A DNA stretch of 35,703 nt. It comes from an uncultured bacterium (GTDB taxonomy: Bacteria; Patescibacteriota; Minisyncoccia; Phycocordibacterales; DATDWN01). The stretch lies in assembly GCA_903861205.1 (NCBI GenBank), contig CAIOTC010000010.1, positions 1 through 35,703 of the forward strand, in the 5' to 3' direction. The notes beneath the pieces are model-generated. The model had not been told where the DNA came from, did no database searches, and worked only from the letters and a program-made list of their open reading frames with translations. Position 1 is the first letter of the stretch. Every line of letters begins with the position of its first letter. The translations under genes and the position numbers were made by a program. Positions 14,608 through 22,200 of this stretch are shown piece by piece.

Positions 14608-16363
14608 ACATTTCTTCCGGTACTTTGATTCCCAGCAAATCCAAACCAGTCGTCATAACATTGGCGAAGGCTTGTGTCAGCGCCAGTTTGTACGGTGATG
14701 TCGGATCATTTTCATCAATGATTTTGTGTTTGGCGTAAAAAGAGTTGAACTCGCCGGCCAGTTGGATTAAGTATGTAACAATATAATGTGGCGCGTATTC
14801 CTCGCCAGAGTGCTTCACCACGCTTTCAAATCTCTCTAACATTCTCTCCAAATCAGTCGTCTGCCAATTGTCTGGAAGTTCCGTGTCAAAGGTGTCCTTT
14901 GCCATTTGGCTTCGCATGGCAAGGGGCACCCTTGACACTTCAGCCTTTTTCAAAATCGAATTCGCCCTAACTGTCGCATACTGCAAATACGGGCCGGAGT
15001 CGCCTTCAAACGACACCGACTTTTCAAAATCAAAAATAATATCCTTGCCGGCCGCTTGTTTCAAAATGGAAAATTTTATCGCGCCGATGGCCACCTGCTC
15101 GGCAATGACATCTTTCTTGTCCTCATCCATCTCACGCTCTTTCATTTTTTCTAGTACTAAATTTTTCACGTCTTCAATCAAAGAAACTCCGGTGATAACA
15201 TTCCCTTTGCGCGACGACATTTTGCCGGAAGCAAAACGCAACATGCCGTGCCCAATATGAACAGTTTTGTCGGAAACTTCCGGTCGCAAAAGTTCCATCG
15301 CTTTCAACACTACTTTGAAATAATCATTTTGCTCGTTGCCTGTAATAACAATGGATTTATCAAAATTAAATTCATTCAATTTTTTCATTCCCAAGGCGAG
15401 CTCCTTGGCTTCGTAAACCGGAATACCTTTTGAATTGACAAAAACCCGCGTGTGCAATCCGTAATTCTCGCCTTTGAAAATCACCGCTTCCTCGCTTTTT
15501 TCCAAAATATTTTTTTCAAGACCTTCTTTGACGACTTCCAAAGCCGGATCCGTCACTTCGCTTTCCCAAATATTTTTATCGAAATTTGTCCCGAGCGTTT
15601 TAAATATCTCCTGAAAATGCAAAATGGAAACTTCCCTGCCCCAATCATAAAGCGCGTTTATTTTTTCGTCTGTTTTATCGAAAATTATTTTGTTTAACTC
15701 GTCGATTTCTTTTTTGGCTTCCTCATTTTCCTCGTACCTCGCCGAACCAAAAACATAGGCCTGCGCCCAAAATGAAAGTTGTTCTTTTGAACTTTTATTT
15801 TTTATTTCATCAATCTCGTCTTTTTTGGCCAACACGCCGAAAATAGCTTTGGCCACATGCAAACCAATATCGCCGCCGTATGAAAGTCTTTTAACGTCCG
15901 CGCCTTCGGCCGAAATAATTCGCGAAATCGATTCGCCAACGGCGTTCGACATCAAATGTCCGATGTGAAATTCCTTGAAAGGATTCGGGTCTGTGTATTC
16001 CACCAGAATCTTTTGCCCTTTCAGGTTTTGGATTTTTAAACACTGGGTGTTAAGGGAGCCCAAACACCCAGTGTTCTCCAATATACATTGAGCAAAATAT
16101 TCCGGTTTCAAAAAGAAATTAATAAATCCCGGTCCGGCCACTTCGATTTTATCAATTTCCGCAAGAACCGTTCTTGCGGAAAGCATCTGAACAAATTCCT
16201 CCGCCAACTCTTTCGGATTTTTATTTTTAGCCTTCGCTTCCACCATCGCCACGTTCGTCGAATAATCACCCAGCGACATCTGTGTCGGATACTCCACCAC
16301 AAAATCATTCTCAACCTTGAGCGTTTCCTTTATCCATTTTTTGATTTTATCTTGCATCTGCAT
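14606..16363 (-). CDS. argS: Arginyl-tRNA synthetase
   Basis: This 585-aa class Ia synthetase charges tRNA-Arg. It has an N-terminal Add1-like domain (residues about 1-100, ending GPGFINFFLKPEYF), the VEYTDPNPFKEFHIGHLMS block with HIGH, SYGGDIGLHVAK, the KMSKS-equivalent MSSRKGN, and the C-terminal DALR-type helical domain with YAPHYIVTYLIQLAGEFNSFY. The length is typical. Three local inserts coincide with palindromic DNA: SARTVLAE (16156-16182), ENTGCLGSLNTQ (16039-16075) and VSRVPLAMRSQMAKDTFDT (14886-14940). These sit in surface or linker regions by comparison with the family. It starts 18 nt after dut, so dut-argS is probably one transcript. Confidence 0.96.
   Translation of the reverse strand: MQMQDKIKKWIKETLKVENDFVVEYPTQMSLGDYSTNVAMVEAKAKNKNPKELAEEFVQMLSARTVLAEIDKIEVAGPGFINFFLKPEYFAQCILENTGCLGSLNTQCLKIQNLKGQKILVEYTDPNPFKEFHIGHLMSNAVGESISRIISAEGADVKRLSYGGDIGLHVAKAIFGVLAKKDEIDEIKNKSSKEQLSFWAQAYVFGSARYEENEEAKKEIDELNKIIFDKTDEKINALYDWGREVSILHFQEIFKTLGTNFDKNIWESEVTDPALEVVKEGLEKNILEKSEEAVIFKGENYGLHTRVFVNSKGIPVYEAKELALGMKKLNEFNFDKSIVITGNEQNDYFKVVLKAMELLRPEVSDKTVHIGHGMLRFASGKMSSRKGNVITGVSLIEDVKNLVLEKMKEREMDEDKKDVIAEQVAIGAIKFSILKQAAGKDIIFDFEKSVSFEGDSGPYLQYATVRANSILKKAEVSRVPLAMRSQMAKDTFDTELPDNWQTTDLERMLERFESVVKHSGEEYAPHYIVTYLIQLAGEFNSFYAKHKIIDENDPTSPYKLALTQAFANVMTTGLDLLGIKVPEEM
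14886..14940. repeat. Long imperfect palindrome inside argS
   Basis: A 22-nt arm (TGTCAAAGGTGTCCTTTGCC...) pairs with its inverse (ATGGCAAGGGGCACCCTTGACA in part) with only a few mismatches around a 10-nt loop. It encodes the stretch VSRVPLAMRSQMAKDTFDT in the C-terminal region. Confidence 0.75.
16039..16075. repeat. 13-bp-arm hairpin inside argS
   Basis: AACACTGGGTGTT and AACACCCAGTGTT are perfect inverted arms separated by 11 nt. The DNA codes for an ENTGCLGSLNTQ insert between the Add1 and catalytic domains. Confidence 0.85.
16156..16182. repeat. 27-bp palindrome inside argS, shared with ileS
   Basis: TTTCCGCAAGAAC and GTTCTTGCGGAAA are perfect arms around one central base. The arms are identical to those at 11495-11525, but here they are read in another frame as LSARTVLAE. 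Confidence 0.9.
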
Positions 16364-16381
16364 TGAATTATTCTTGGTCGA

Positions 16382-16804
16382 TTATTTCCCCGTACTACCT
16401 AGGCCGCCAGCGCCACGAGATGTTTCCGACAATTCAGCCGCTTCTTCTATTTTTACTGAAACTACCGACTGAATGAGCATTTGAGCAACTTTGTGATTTT
16501 TTTCAAAAACATAATCTTCACTCCCGAGATTTACCACCCCAACAATCAATTCGCCTCGATATCCCGAATCCAAAACTCCTCCCAAAACTTTTATGCCGTG
16601 GTTTATTGAAAGTCCGCTTTTATCCCAAAAGAGTCCAACATAACCATCCGGCACCTCAACGGAAATTCCCGTGTGAATCTTTGCAATTTTTCCAACGGTG
16701 ACAACCACTTCCTCGCAGGCAAACAAATCCATGCCCGCATCACCCTCCTTGGCATACTCAGGCAATTTCGCCTCCGGATTCATTTTTTTAACTTTCAAAA
16801 TCAT
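16382..16804 (-). CDS. dut: dUTP diphosphatase (dUTPase)
   Basis: This 140-aa trimeric-type dUTPase hydrolyses dUTP to dUMP and diphosphate, keeping uracil out of DNA and supplying dUMP to thymidylate synthase. All five family motifs are visible: GDAGMDLFA (1), WDKSGLS (2, normally P-R-S-G), GVLDSGYRGELIVGVVN (3) with the catalytic aspartate, HKVAQMLI (4) and RGAGGLGSTGK (5). The motif 2 change from R to K and the L for F in motif 5 are small departures. The ATG has no Shine-Dalgarno sequence; TAATAT ends 6 nt before it. It is divergent from folA with only 89 bp between start codons and is followed at once by argS. Confidence 0.95.
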   Translation of the reverse strand: MILKVKKMNPEAKLPEYAKEGDAGMDLFACEEVVVTVGKIAKIHTGISVEVPDGYVGLFWDKSGLSINHGIKVLGGVLDSGYRGELIVGVVNLGSEDYVFEKNHKVAQMLIQSVVSVKIEEAAELSETSRGAGGLGSTGK

Positions 16805-16810
16805 GCATTC

Positions 16811-16838
16811 ATATTATCATTTCGGCCAATATTTACAA
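16811..16838 (-). promoter_or_regulatory. Putative dut promoter, leaderless type
   Basis: TTGTAA (16833-16838), a 16-bp spacer and TAATAT (16811-16816) are read on the minus strand, ending 6 nt from the dut ATG. The -35 hexamer overlaps the -35 region of the divergent folA promoter, so the two could interfere. Confidence 0.55.
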
Positions 16839-16860
16839 AACCGCAAAAAAAGTATACTAT
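16832..16860 (+). promoter_or_regulatory. Putative folA promoter
   Basis: TTTACA (16832-16837) lies 15 bp from TATACT (16853-16858) or 17 bp from TACTAT (16855-16860). A leader of about 25-30 nt carrying AAAGGA before the ATG at 16894 follows. Confidence 0.45.
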
Positions 16861-16893
16861 CGCTTCGGAGCTGTACAAAAAGAAAGGACAAAA

Positions 16894-17520
16894 ATGAAAA
16901 TAATCGGACCGCCAGACGGAAGTGGTGGAGGAATGATCCGGATAAGTCACCCGGATGGAAGAGCTAGCGCAGAATTGAACAACAGAGACATCATTATGAT
17001 ACTTGCGATGTCTAGAAACAATTGCATCGGAAAAAATGGTGGCATCCCGTGGCGTATAAGCGCGGATATGAACCACTTCAAAGAAACAACGATCGGAGAT
17101 TCCAAAACTTCCGGCAGAAAAAACATTGTCGTAATGGGAAGAAAAACATTTGAGTCAATTCCTCCCAAATTCAAACCGTTGCCAGACAGAATAAATGTTA
17201 TTCTGTCGCGCGGAGCATTTGAAGCTCCATATGATGATTGCAAAGTAGTTCACGATTTCAGAAGAATTCTTGCAATCGCCAGACACAAGAAAGTTTTCAT
17301 CGCCGGTGGAGGAGATATTTACAAACTCTTCCTGCCATTCGTCAATCGCTTGATCATCAGCCACGTTGATCTTTTTGTCGAAAATGGCGACACTTTTTTC
17401 CCGGAAATCGGAAACGAGTGGTGCAAAGTTTTGTCCGTTTTCCACCCAGCCAATCTCGAGAAAAACACACCGTCTTTCACAATCTGCACCTACACCAGAT
17501 TGCCCCGACCGCGCCCATGA
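16894..17520 (+). CDS. folA: Dihydrofolate reductase
   Basis: This 208-aa DHFR reduces dihydrofolate to tetrahydrofolate with NADPH, recycling the folate oxidised by thymidylate synthase. The core starts at ILAMSRNNCIGKNGGIPW (about residue 36), with the acidic substrate residue in ISADMNHFKETT, the NADPH motif VVMGRKTFESIP, VILSRGAF, FIAGGGDIYKLFLP and the C-terminal strand. An unusual extension of about 31 residues (KIIGPPDGSGGGMIRISHP...) precedes the core. The start is supported by AAAGGA 5 nt upstream. The downstream terminator hairpin overlaps the stop codon. It is the only plus-strand gene in the island and is divergent from dut, which feeds the same pathway. Confidence 0.95.
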   Translation: MKIIGPPDGSGGGMIRISHPDGRASAELNNRDIIMILAMSRNNCIGKNGGIPWRISADMNHFKETTIGDSKTSGRKNIVVMGRKTFESIPPKFKPLPDRINVILSRGAFEAPYDDCKVVHDFRRILAIARHKKVFIAGGGDIYKLFLPFVNRLIISHVDLFVENGDTFFPEIGNEWCKVLSVFHPANLEKNTPSFTICTYTRLPRPRP

Positions 17521-17536
17521 GCGCGGTTTCTTTTTT
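17508..17536 (+). terminator. folA terminator
   Basis: ACCGCGC/GCGCGGT stem with a 6-nt loop, then TTCTTTTTT. The stop codon lies in the loop. The interrupted T-tract matches the other terminators of this region. Confidence 0.85.
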
Positions 17537-17558
17537 AAGAAAAAACACAAAAAGAAAA

Positions 17559-17580
17559 CCTCACGGAAAATTCCATGAGG
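17559..17580 (-). terminator. Terminator of the ThyA fusion gene
   Basis: CCTCATGGAA/TTCCGTGAGG is a stem with one mismatch and a short loop, followed on the minus strand by TTTTCTTTTTG. Confidence 0.85.
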
Positions 17581-17588
17581 TATTAAAA

Positions 17589-19265
17589 CTAGAACAAAAT
17601 GCTTGATTTGAACGATGTGTCTTGCTCGTATGGCTCGCCGGTTCGAAGCTTGAGTTCAGCTATGGCCAGTTCGGTGCCAAGATAAATTGCATGGGTGGTG
17701 GTAAGCGAAGCCACAACGCCTATTTTGTCTCGCAATTCGTAAGCAGTCTTGCCGACGAACTTTTCCAGAACGACGCCGCTTTCAGGGTGTAGCAGAGAAA
17801 CAACAATATTTCCGGCTTTGATTTGGATCTGGTAATTACCTCTGGCATCAGAGCAGGTTTTGATGTCAGCCGAATATTTTTTCAGCATCTCCTCGACCTG
17901 CTTGAAGTAATTATTGTAGATCTGGGCACTGCCGGAAATGATAATCAGAAGACCTGTCGGCAAGCCGATCGCCTTGGCGATTTCGGCCTGAATAGCCGCA
18001 CAGCCGTAAGCATTTTCCGGCCAACCCTGGGTCATGTCGTGACTTCTGAAAAAAACTGTCAAATTCAGTTTTTCATCCTGAACCAACGCTTGAATCGAAA
18101 CTAAACACGGCGACGACTTGTGCTTGCGCATCAGTTCATCGGCCGGATGCCAGGTCATAGCCACGCAGGCTTTGGAATACTTGTCGTGCCCTAAGACATC
18201 AACAATATCCTGGAGCTGATCGATTTCACAAAAGCCATCTCCGTAAGTAACATTCCGGTCAAGCCATGGACCTTGTTTAAAATCGAAGTCTTTGTACTCG
18301 GAAGTTTCGACTAATCTTTTGATCTGGTCCGGCGCAGGAAACGTGTAAGCCCGCAACTTGTTGCCGTAGGTGTAAGCCTTACCGGCGGGCAAAATCGGAG
18401 ACAAAATTTCAGCTTTATAGGCTTCAATTTTTTCTGCGGTCAGCGGAACCAGAAACGGATTCAACGACAAATCCATGTTCTGCGGATCATGAATGACCAC
18501 CGTCATGTCATTGATCTCTCTAACCACCCGATCAGTCTTGGCATTCATCAAATTGGTGCGACCATAACGCCAAACCTGAGCGATCATCTTGATCCAGCTA
18601 TCGGGAATACTACCACCGTGAACAACAATCGGACCACCTTCGTACGGGAAAGCTTCATCCGATTTTTCGTAGCCAAAAACTTTCGGCTCGGCAAACGGAT
18701 ATTTTTTGCACAAAGTTTTAATGAGATTGTTTGCCTCGGCAATTTTTTCTTCGAGTGAAGAGCCGGACATTCCCTTATTAAGATCTATGAGCTCAACTTC
18801 TCCCCGGACAAGCTCGATCAATTCCATCGGAATATTCTTGTCGACGTAAACAGAATTCCCAAAGCCATCGATTTTTCTGTCTTGGTTTATACCATTAGCA
18901 AAGAAAGCACGGATGGCATTTGCGCTAGTCAATTCGGATCCACTTTTTTCCAACGAACATCCTTCGCCCAACGACGAGTATTCATCGCCGAGCAAAATGA
19001 CATAGCGAATATACGGATTTCCCAATATGTTCCGAATCATCGGCTCGATGCCGGCCGGAGTGTAGAAATTAGCGGCAATGGCCAAATTTACTTTTTCCAG
19101 CTTGGGCAATACATCATCACGGATAGTCCACAGGAAAGCCACACCGACGTTTGCCTCTGTCACCCTCAGCTCTGATGATGACGGAAAAGCAATTCGGTCA
19201 CGAGAAGCAACCGGCCAACCGATTTCACCGCTGGAACCCACAAGACTCTTTATCTTTTCAAGCAT
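17589..19265 (-). CDS. Thymidylate synthase fused to MtrA-like and DUF4346 domains
   Basis: I place the start at the ATG of MLEKIKSLVG, because GGAGG lies 6 nt upstream; the ORF track extends 31 codons further. The 558-aa product has three parts. Residues about 15-190 resemble the MtrA (methyltransferase subunit A) family (GWPVASRDRIAF, GNPYIRYVILLGDE). Residues about 200-455 are a thymidylate synthase of archaeal type: catalytic cysteine in SPCLVSIQ (Cys387), FRSHDM, and PENAYG with the dUMP-selective Asn418. Residues about 465-550 fit DUF4346 (HAIYLGTELAIAELKL...YEQD). The expected SAHIY motif reads SAQIY, a histidine-to-glutamine change at a dUMP-contacting position. It should convert dUMP to dTMP using methylene-tetrahydrofolate. 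Whether the MtrA-like part binds a cofactor is unknown. Confidence 0.85.
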   Translation of the reverse strand: MLEKIKSLVGSSGEIGWPVASRDRIAFPSSSELRVTEANVGVAFLWTIRDDVLPKLEKVNLAIAANFYTPAGIEPMIRNILGNPYIRYVILLGDEYSSLGEGCSLEKSGSELTSANAIRAFFANGINQDRKIDGFGNSVYVDKNIPMELIELVRGEVELIDLNKGMSGSSLEEKIAEANNLIKTLCKKYPFAEPKVFGYEKSDEAFPYEGGPIVVHGGSIPDSWIKMIAQVWRYGRTNLMNAKTDRVVREINDMTVVIHDPQNMDLSLNPFLVPLTAEKIEAYKAEILSPILPAGKAYTYGNKLRAYTFPAPDQIKRLVETSEYKDFDFKQGPWLDRNVTYGDGFCEIDQLQDIVDVLGHDKYSKACVAMTWHPADELMRKHKSSPCLVSIQALVQDEKLNLTVFFRSHDMTQGWPENAYGCAAIQAEIAKAIGLPTGLLIIISGSAQIYNNYFKQVEEMLKKYSADIKTCSDARGNYQIQIKAGNIVVSLLHPESGVVLEKFVGKTAYELRDKIGVVASLTTTHAIYLGTELAIAELKLRTGEPYEQDTSFKSSILF

Positions 19266-19269
19266 ACAA

Positions 19270-19297
19270 TCCTCCGGGGTTAAAGATACCTTTATTG
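19270..19297 (-). promoter_or_regulatory. Possible promoter and ribosome site of the ThyA fusion gene
   Basis: Read on the minus strand, a TTGCTT hexamer lies 16 bp upstream of TATCTT, then TTAACCCC and GGAGG 6 nt before the ATG at 19265. The ribosome site decides the start; the promoter is only moderately supported. Coordinates are approximate. Confidence 0.35.
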
Positions 19298-19382
19298 CGG
19301 AAAAAAGCAAACGATCACATCCTTCCTTGTCTCTGAGTGAAAAAGAAAAGTCGCCCAACCAAAGCTGAACGACCGACTGATT

Positions 19383-20258
19383 TTATTTTTTCTGATTCCG
19401 CACAAGATCTTGCAAGGCGGCAAGCGATGCAAGCATTGCAAGTTGCTGAATCATATTATCGGCATTGTGGCACGAGAATTCATAACCACCATGACGACCG
19501 ATTGAACCATGAGACGGATGTAAGCCGCAAGCATTACCCGGACAACTAGTGTTGAGCCATCCGTCACTGCCTTGCGTGTAAGCTTTAAACTCATAGTCAT
19601 AAAATGAAGGAATTTTACCTTCCATTTTAAGCCACACACCTCGCATCGCTTCAACCATTTCTGAGATCATGCTCGTGGGCCCTTGTCGAAGAAAAGTGAC
19701 AATATCTTCACCATACTCACCACCAATTGACCCACCGTGTAAACTCTGAATGGTTACAGTGTGAATAGTCATCAGTTGAGAATTTGTTGCTGGTGTCTCA
19801 ATCTCAGGAAATCTCATATAATCAAAGAGGGTGCTGTGACTTGCTGAGACAGCGTAGGCTTCTTTGTAGTCATAAACTACTTCTCGTCCTTCGCCATCGC
19901 AATACAAACATTTGTCTTCACGGTCCTCGTCGTTTCCTGTGCCTTCACATTTCCAACATTTTACATCGGAAAGTTTTCGACACAGAGATGCTGGAACATG
20001 ATATTCAAGGAACTGACCAACCTGTCCCAAGAATTTCAACGAGTGTTCGTAACCCAAATCTTTTCCAAACTCTCCGCCAAATTCTTTGAAACCGAAGTCT
20101 GCTTTGAAGCTTTCCAAAATCGGTGCGTCTTGTCGAATAGGCTTGACGCCGGTGGCGAACTCTTGATGAATCCGCAATATAACACCAACTGCCGGCCTCC
20201 AAGACAACTCGTACCAACAAGGTATTCTGTCCATGATAACCGTCTTTATGTTATGCAC
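19383..20258 (-). CDS. Orphan 291-aa protein with DnaJ-like CxxCxGxG zinc knuckle
   Basis: I do not recognise the family. The start is a GTG with AAAGGGG 6 nt upstream. Two DnaJ-type motifs, CWKCEGTG (101-108) and CLYCDGEG (117-124), are spaced so that they could bind one zinc ion. The N-terminal 90 residues contain WYELSWRPAVGVIL and a glycine/phenylalanine-rich segment (FGFKEFGGEFGKDLGYEH). The C-terminal half has SLHGGSIGGEYGEDIV, a cysteine/histidine-rich stretch (CPGNACGLHPSHGSIGRHGG) and a closing helix (HNADNMIQQLAMLASLAALQDLV). There is no signal peptide or membrane segment. It lies between the ThyA fusion and the HAD gene and is followed by no obvious terminator before the ThyA start region. 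A role in nucleotide metabolism is only suggested by neighbours. Confidence 0.75.
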   Translation of the reverse strand: MHNIKTVIMDRIPCWYELSWRPAVGVILRIHQEFATGVKPIRQDAPILESFKADFGFKEFGGEFGKDLGYEHSLKFLGQVGQFLEYHVPASLCRKLSDVKCWKCEGTGNDEDREDKCLYCDGEGREVVYDYKEAYAVSASHSTLFDYMRFPEIETPATNSQLMTIHTVTIQSLHGGSIGGEYGEDIVTFLRQGPTSMISEMVEAMRGVWLKMEGKIPSFYDYEFKAYTQGSDGWLNTSCPGNACGLHPSHGSIGRHGGYEFSCHNADNMIQQLAMLASLAALQDLVRNQKK

Positions 20259-20313
20259 AATGTGCCCCTTTCTAGGTAGAATACTACTTATATTTTATTA
20301 AAAAGCAAACAAA

Positions 20314-20334
20314 AGCGCATTTGTGAGATGCGCT
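20314..20334 (-). terminator. Terminator of the HAD gene
   Basis: AGCGCAT/ATGCGCT with a 7-nt loop, followed on the minus strand by TTTGTTTGCTTTT. It lies between the HAD stop codon and the start of the 291-aa gene. Confidence 0.7.
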
Positions 20335-20343
20335 GTGCCTAAT

Positions 20344-20895
20344 CTATGTTTCGTATCTGATGTAGTTGTAAATCTCCCACCAAGAACCGACGCGAGTAAT
20401 TTCCTTCGGCTCAATTTCGTACAAATTCCACGGCCAAGAAAAGAACAAAAGATGTTTGACTGTGCCAATGAGCGGAATGAGTTTTTCCAAATCGTCGTCG
20501 ACATACACATCGAGACCTTCACACTCTTTGTTTTTTGGAAGACCATATCCTGTTCCAGCAATCGGGAAATTCAGACAATGTTCCCAAAGCCACATTTCGG
20601 CAACTTCCAGCATCTGACCAGTCCGACTTGTGACAAGTTTGATCGAGTAACCATGGCCGGCAAGAGCGTGCAAATAAAAAGTTGCTTGTTCAACTTCCGG
20701 TATGGGATACAAACCCCCCATCGCTCCTTGGCCAATCGTTCTATACTGCTCCAAAGTCATCAACCCGCGGCCAACGACTTTTTCCCTGCGAAATTCCGCA
20801 GGTAGAACATCAATTCCCATTTTTTCTTTAGCCAGCCAAACCTTAAGCATATGGGTGTTTGCGATAACACCGTCAAAATCTGATCCAATCCTCAT
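20344..20895 (-). CDS. HAD-superfamily phosphatase, 5'-nucleotidase-like
   Basis: The start is the ATG of MRIGSDFDGV, with GGAGG 5 nt upstream; the GTG two codons earlier overlaps that ribosome site. The 183-aa product has HAD motif I (DFDGVIANT), motif II in KLVTSRTG, a lysine region GLPKNKEC and motif IV VYVDDDLEKL. The small helical cap following motif I resembles that of the 5'(3')-deoxyribonucleotidase group (NT5C-like), which dephosphorylates deoxynucleoside monophosphates. The second nucleophile aspartate of motif I is present (DFD), so it is probably an active phosphatase. The neighbourhood (dCTP deaminase, thymidylate synthase) supports a nucleotide substrate. It has its own terminator. 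Confidence 0.8.
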   Translation of the reverse strand: MRIGSDFDGVIANTHMLKVWLAKEKMGIDVLPAEFRREKVVGRGLMTLEQYRTIGQGAMGGLYPIPEVEQATFYLHALAGHGYSIKLVTSRTGQMLEVAEMWLWEHCLNFPIAGTGYGLPKNKECEGLDVYVDDDLEKLIPLIGTVKHLLFFSWPWNLYEIEPKEITRVGSWWEIYNYIRYET

Positions 20896-20952
20896 GGCCA
20901 CCTCCGGCGTTTAATCTATCACAAACTGATAAAAATAGTAAATAAAAGAAAA

Positions 20953-20977
20953 CCTCACCGGATAATACCCGGCGAGG
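20953..20977 (-). terminator. Terminator of the dCTP deaminase gene
   Basis: CCTCGCCGGG/CCGGTGAGG stem on the minus strand, followed by TTTTCTTTTATTT. Confidence 0.85.
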
Positions 20978-20982
20978 TGTTG

Positions 20983-22095
20983 TTACTTCCAACTTTTGAA
21001 ATACTTGGCGAGACCTGGACCATCCTGAACTTTGAATTTAGTTCCGGGTTGCTGGTCATAATGAACCAGTGGCCGTTCAATCATTCTGTCAAAATAAATT
21101 TTGGCAAAAGGTTGTCCTCTTCTGGCCATGAATCCGCTTTCAAAACATCGAACTTCCAGAGTCAATGGCCGGCCCTTACATGTCCCGTCCGGACCAACTC
21201 CCCAACCCGGAGCAATGTACCCGGCATAGTGAACACGGATTTCTCCATTTCCTTCATCCATAGGCATCATCTCACAAGCAAGTGTCGGCAGGACCCGCAC
21301 ACTTTCCTCTGTTGAAAGAATGCTGAAGGAATTAGGATTAAAATATATTGAGGAATCGTTCGATAAAAGTATCTCTCGGAAAAAACATCTGGGATCGTAG
21401 TAATTCGTCAGAGAAAGATTTATCGGTTCGCCGTTTTTGATAGCTTCAAACCCAACAACGGAAAAATCAAGGCCTAGCGACAAAGGAATGGAACCGTCCT
21501 CGCTGGGAGATTCCATGTCTTCGTAAAGTATTTGTTTCCCGTGCCGGTCAAACAACATACCACCCTGAGAATTAAATATTGTCCCAAGCCTAAACTCGTC
21601 CAAACGGGTCTCTTGGCTGAAGAAACGTATCTGGCTAAAAGACATGCCTTCGTTTGCGGTGACAGCAAAGGATCGCGCCTCAACCATATTCCATATCGAA
21701 CCGGTGTAACCCTTTGGTACAAAATTGAATTTTGGAACTCCGTCCGCCAAAAGGCGCGACATGATGTCCACTCGTCCAATATTTGATTTTGGGTTTGCGT
21801 GAGCGTGAACTCCGTCCGGAATCTTTTGTACAAATTTTTCAGCTAACCGAAAAATGTAACATACTCCAGCCTCCAATATTGAATCCGGTTTTACGCGAAT
21901 CCCATAATAGTGGACAAAATCCTCAACCCTTTCGTTGCTCTTTGGCAAAAATCCTCTGGGTAGCCTGTAGACCTCTCCCGTAGTAACCGGATCATAGGTG
22001 TCGGTACAAACATTTTTCGTGTTTGCATTTTCAATAAAACCGTTTTCCACCAACTCTGTTATGAGTTGGCCAGGCAAAGCTCCGCCGTATTTCAT
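20983..22095 (-). CDS. Two-domain 2'-deoxycytidine 5'-triphosphate deaminase
   Basis: This 370-aa protein matches the long tandem form of dCTP deaminase (two dUTPase-fold halves in one chain), which converts dCTP to dUTP and ammonia. The first half has the substrate motif HANPKSNIGRVDIMSRLLADG (in part, about residues 98-119), and the second half has CEMMPMD, RVHYAGYIAPGWGVG and LEVRCFESGFMARRGQPFAKI. The usual single-domain Dcd is about 190 aa; this is the expected length for the tandem type. The ATG is supported by GGAAGGAG 8 nt upstream. Its product is the substrate of the dUTPase encoded nearby, so it starts the route to dTMP. It has its own terminator. Confidence 0.88.
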   Translation of the reverse strand: MKYGGALPGQLITELVENGFIENANTKNVCTDTYDPVTTGEVYRLPRGFLPKSNERVEDFVHYYGIRVKPDSILEAGVCYIFRLAEKFVQKIPDGVHAHANPKSNIGRVDIMSRLLADGVPKFNFVPKGYTGSIWNMVEARSFAVTANEGMSFSQIRFFSQETRLDEFRLGTIFNSQGGMLFDRHGKQILYEDMESPSEDGSIPLSLGLDFSVVGFEAIKNGEPINLSLTNYYDPRCFFREILLSNDSSIYFNPNSFSILSTEESVRVLPTLACEMMPMDEGNGEIRVHYAGYIAPGWGVGPDGTCKGRPLTLEVRCFESGFMARRGQPFAKIYFDRMIERPLVHYDQQPGTKFKVQDGPGLAKYFKSWK

Positions 22096-22165
22096 GTAAA
22101 GAACTCCTTCCCATAAAGATATTACACATTTTTAGACAAAAGAAAAGTACCTAACATATAAAAAG

Positions 22166-22200
22166 AAAATCTGGTCTAAAATCAATCTAGATCAGATTTT
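22166..22200 (-). terminator. Terminator of the 61-aa gene
   Basis: AAAATCTG and CAGATTTT form the base of a stem extended by GATCTAGA/TCTAGACC-like pairing; it is followed on the minus strand by CTTTTTAT and directly abuts the stop codon. Confidence 0.75.
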
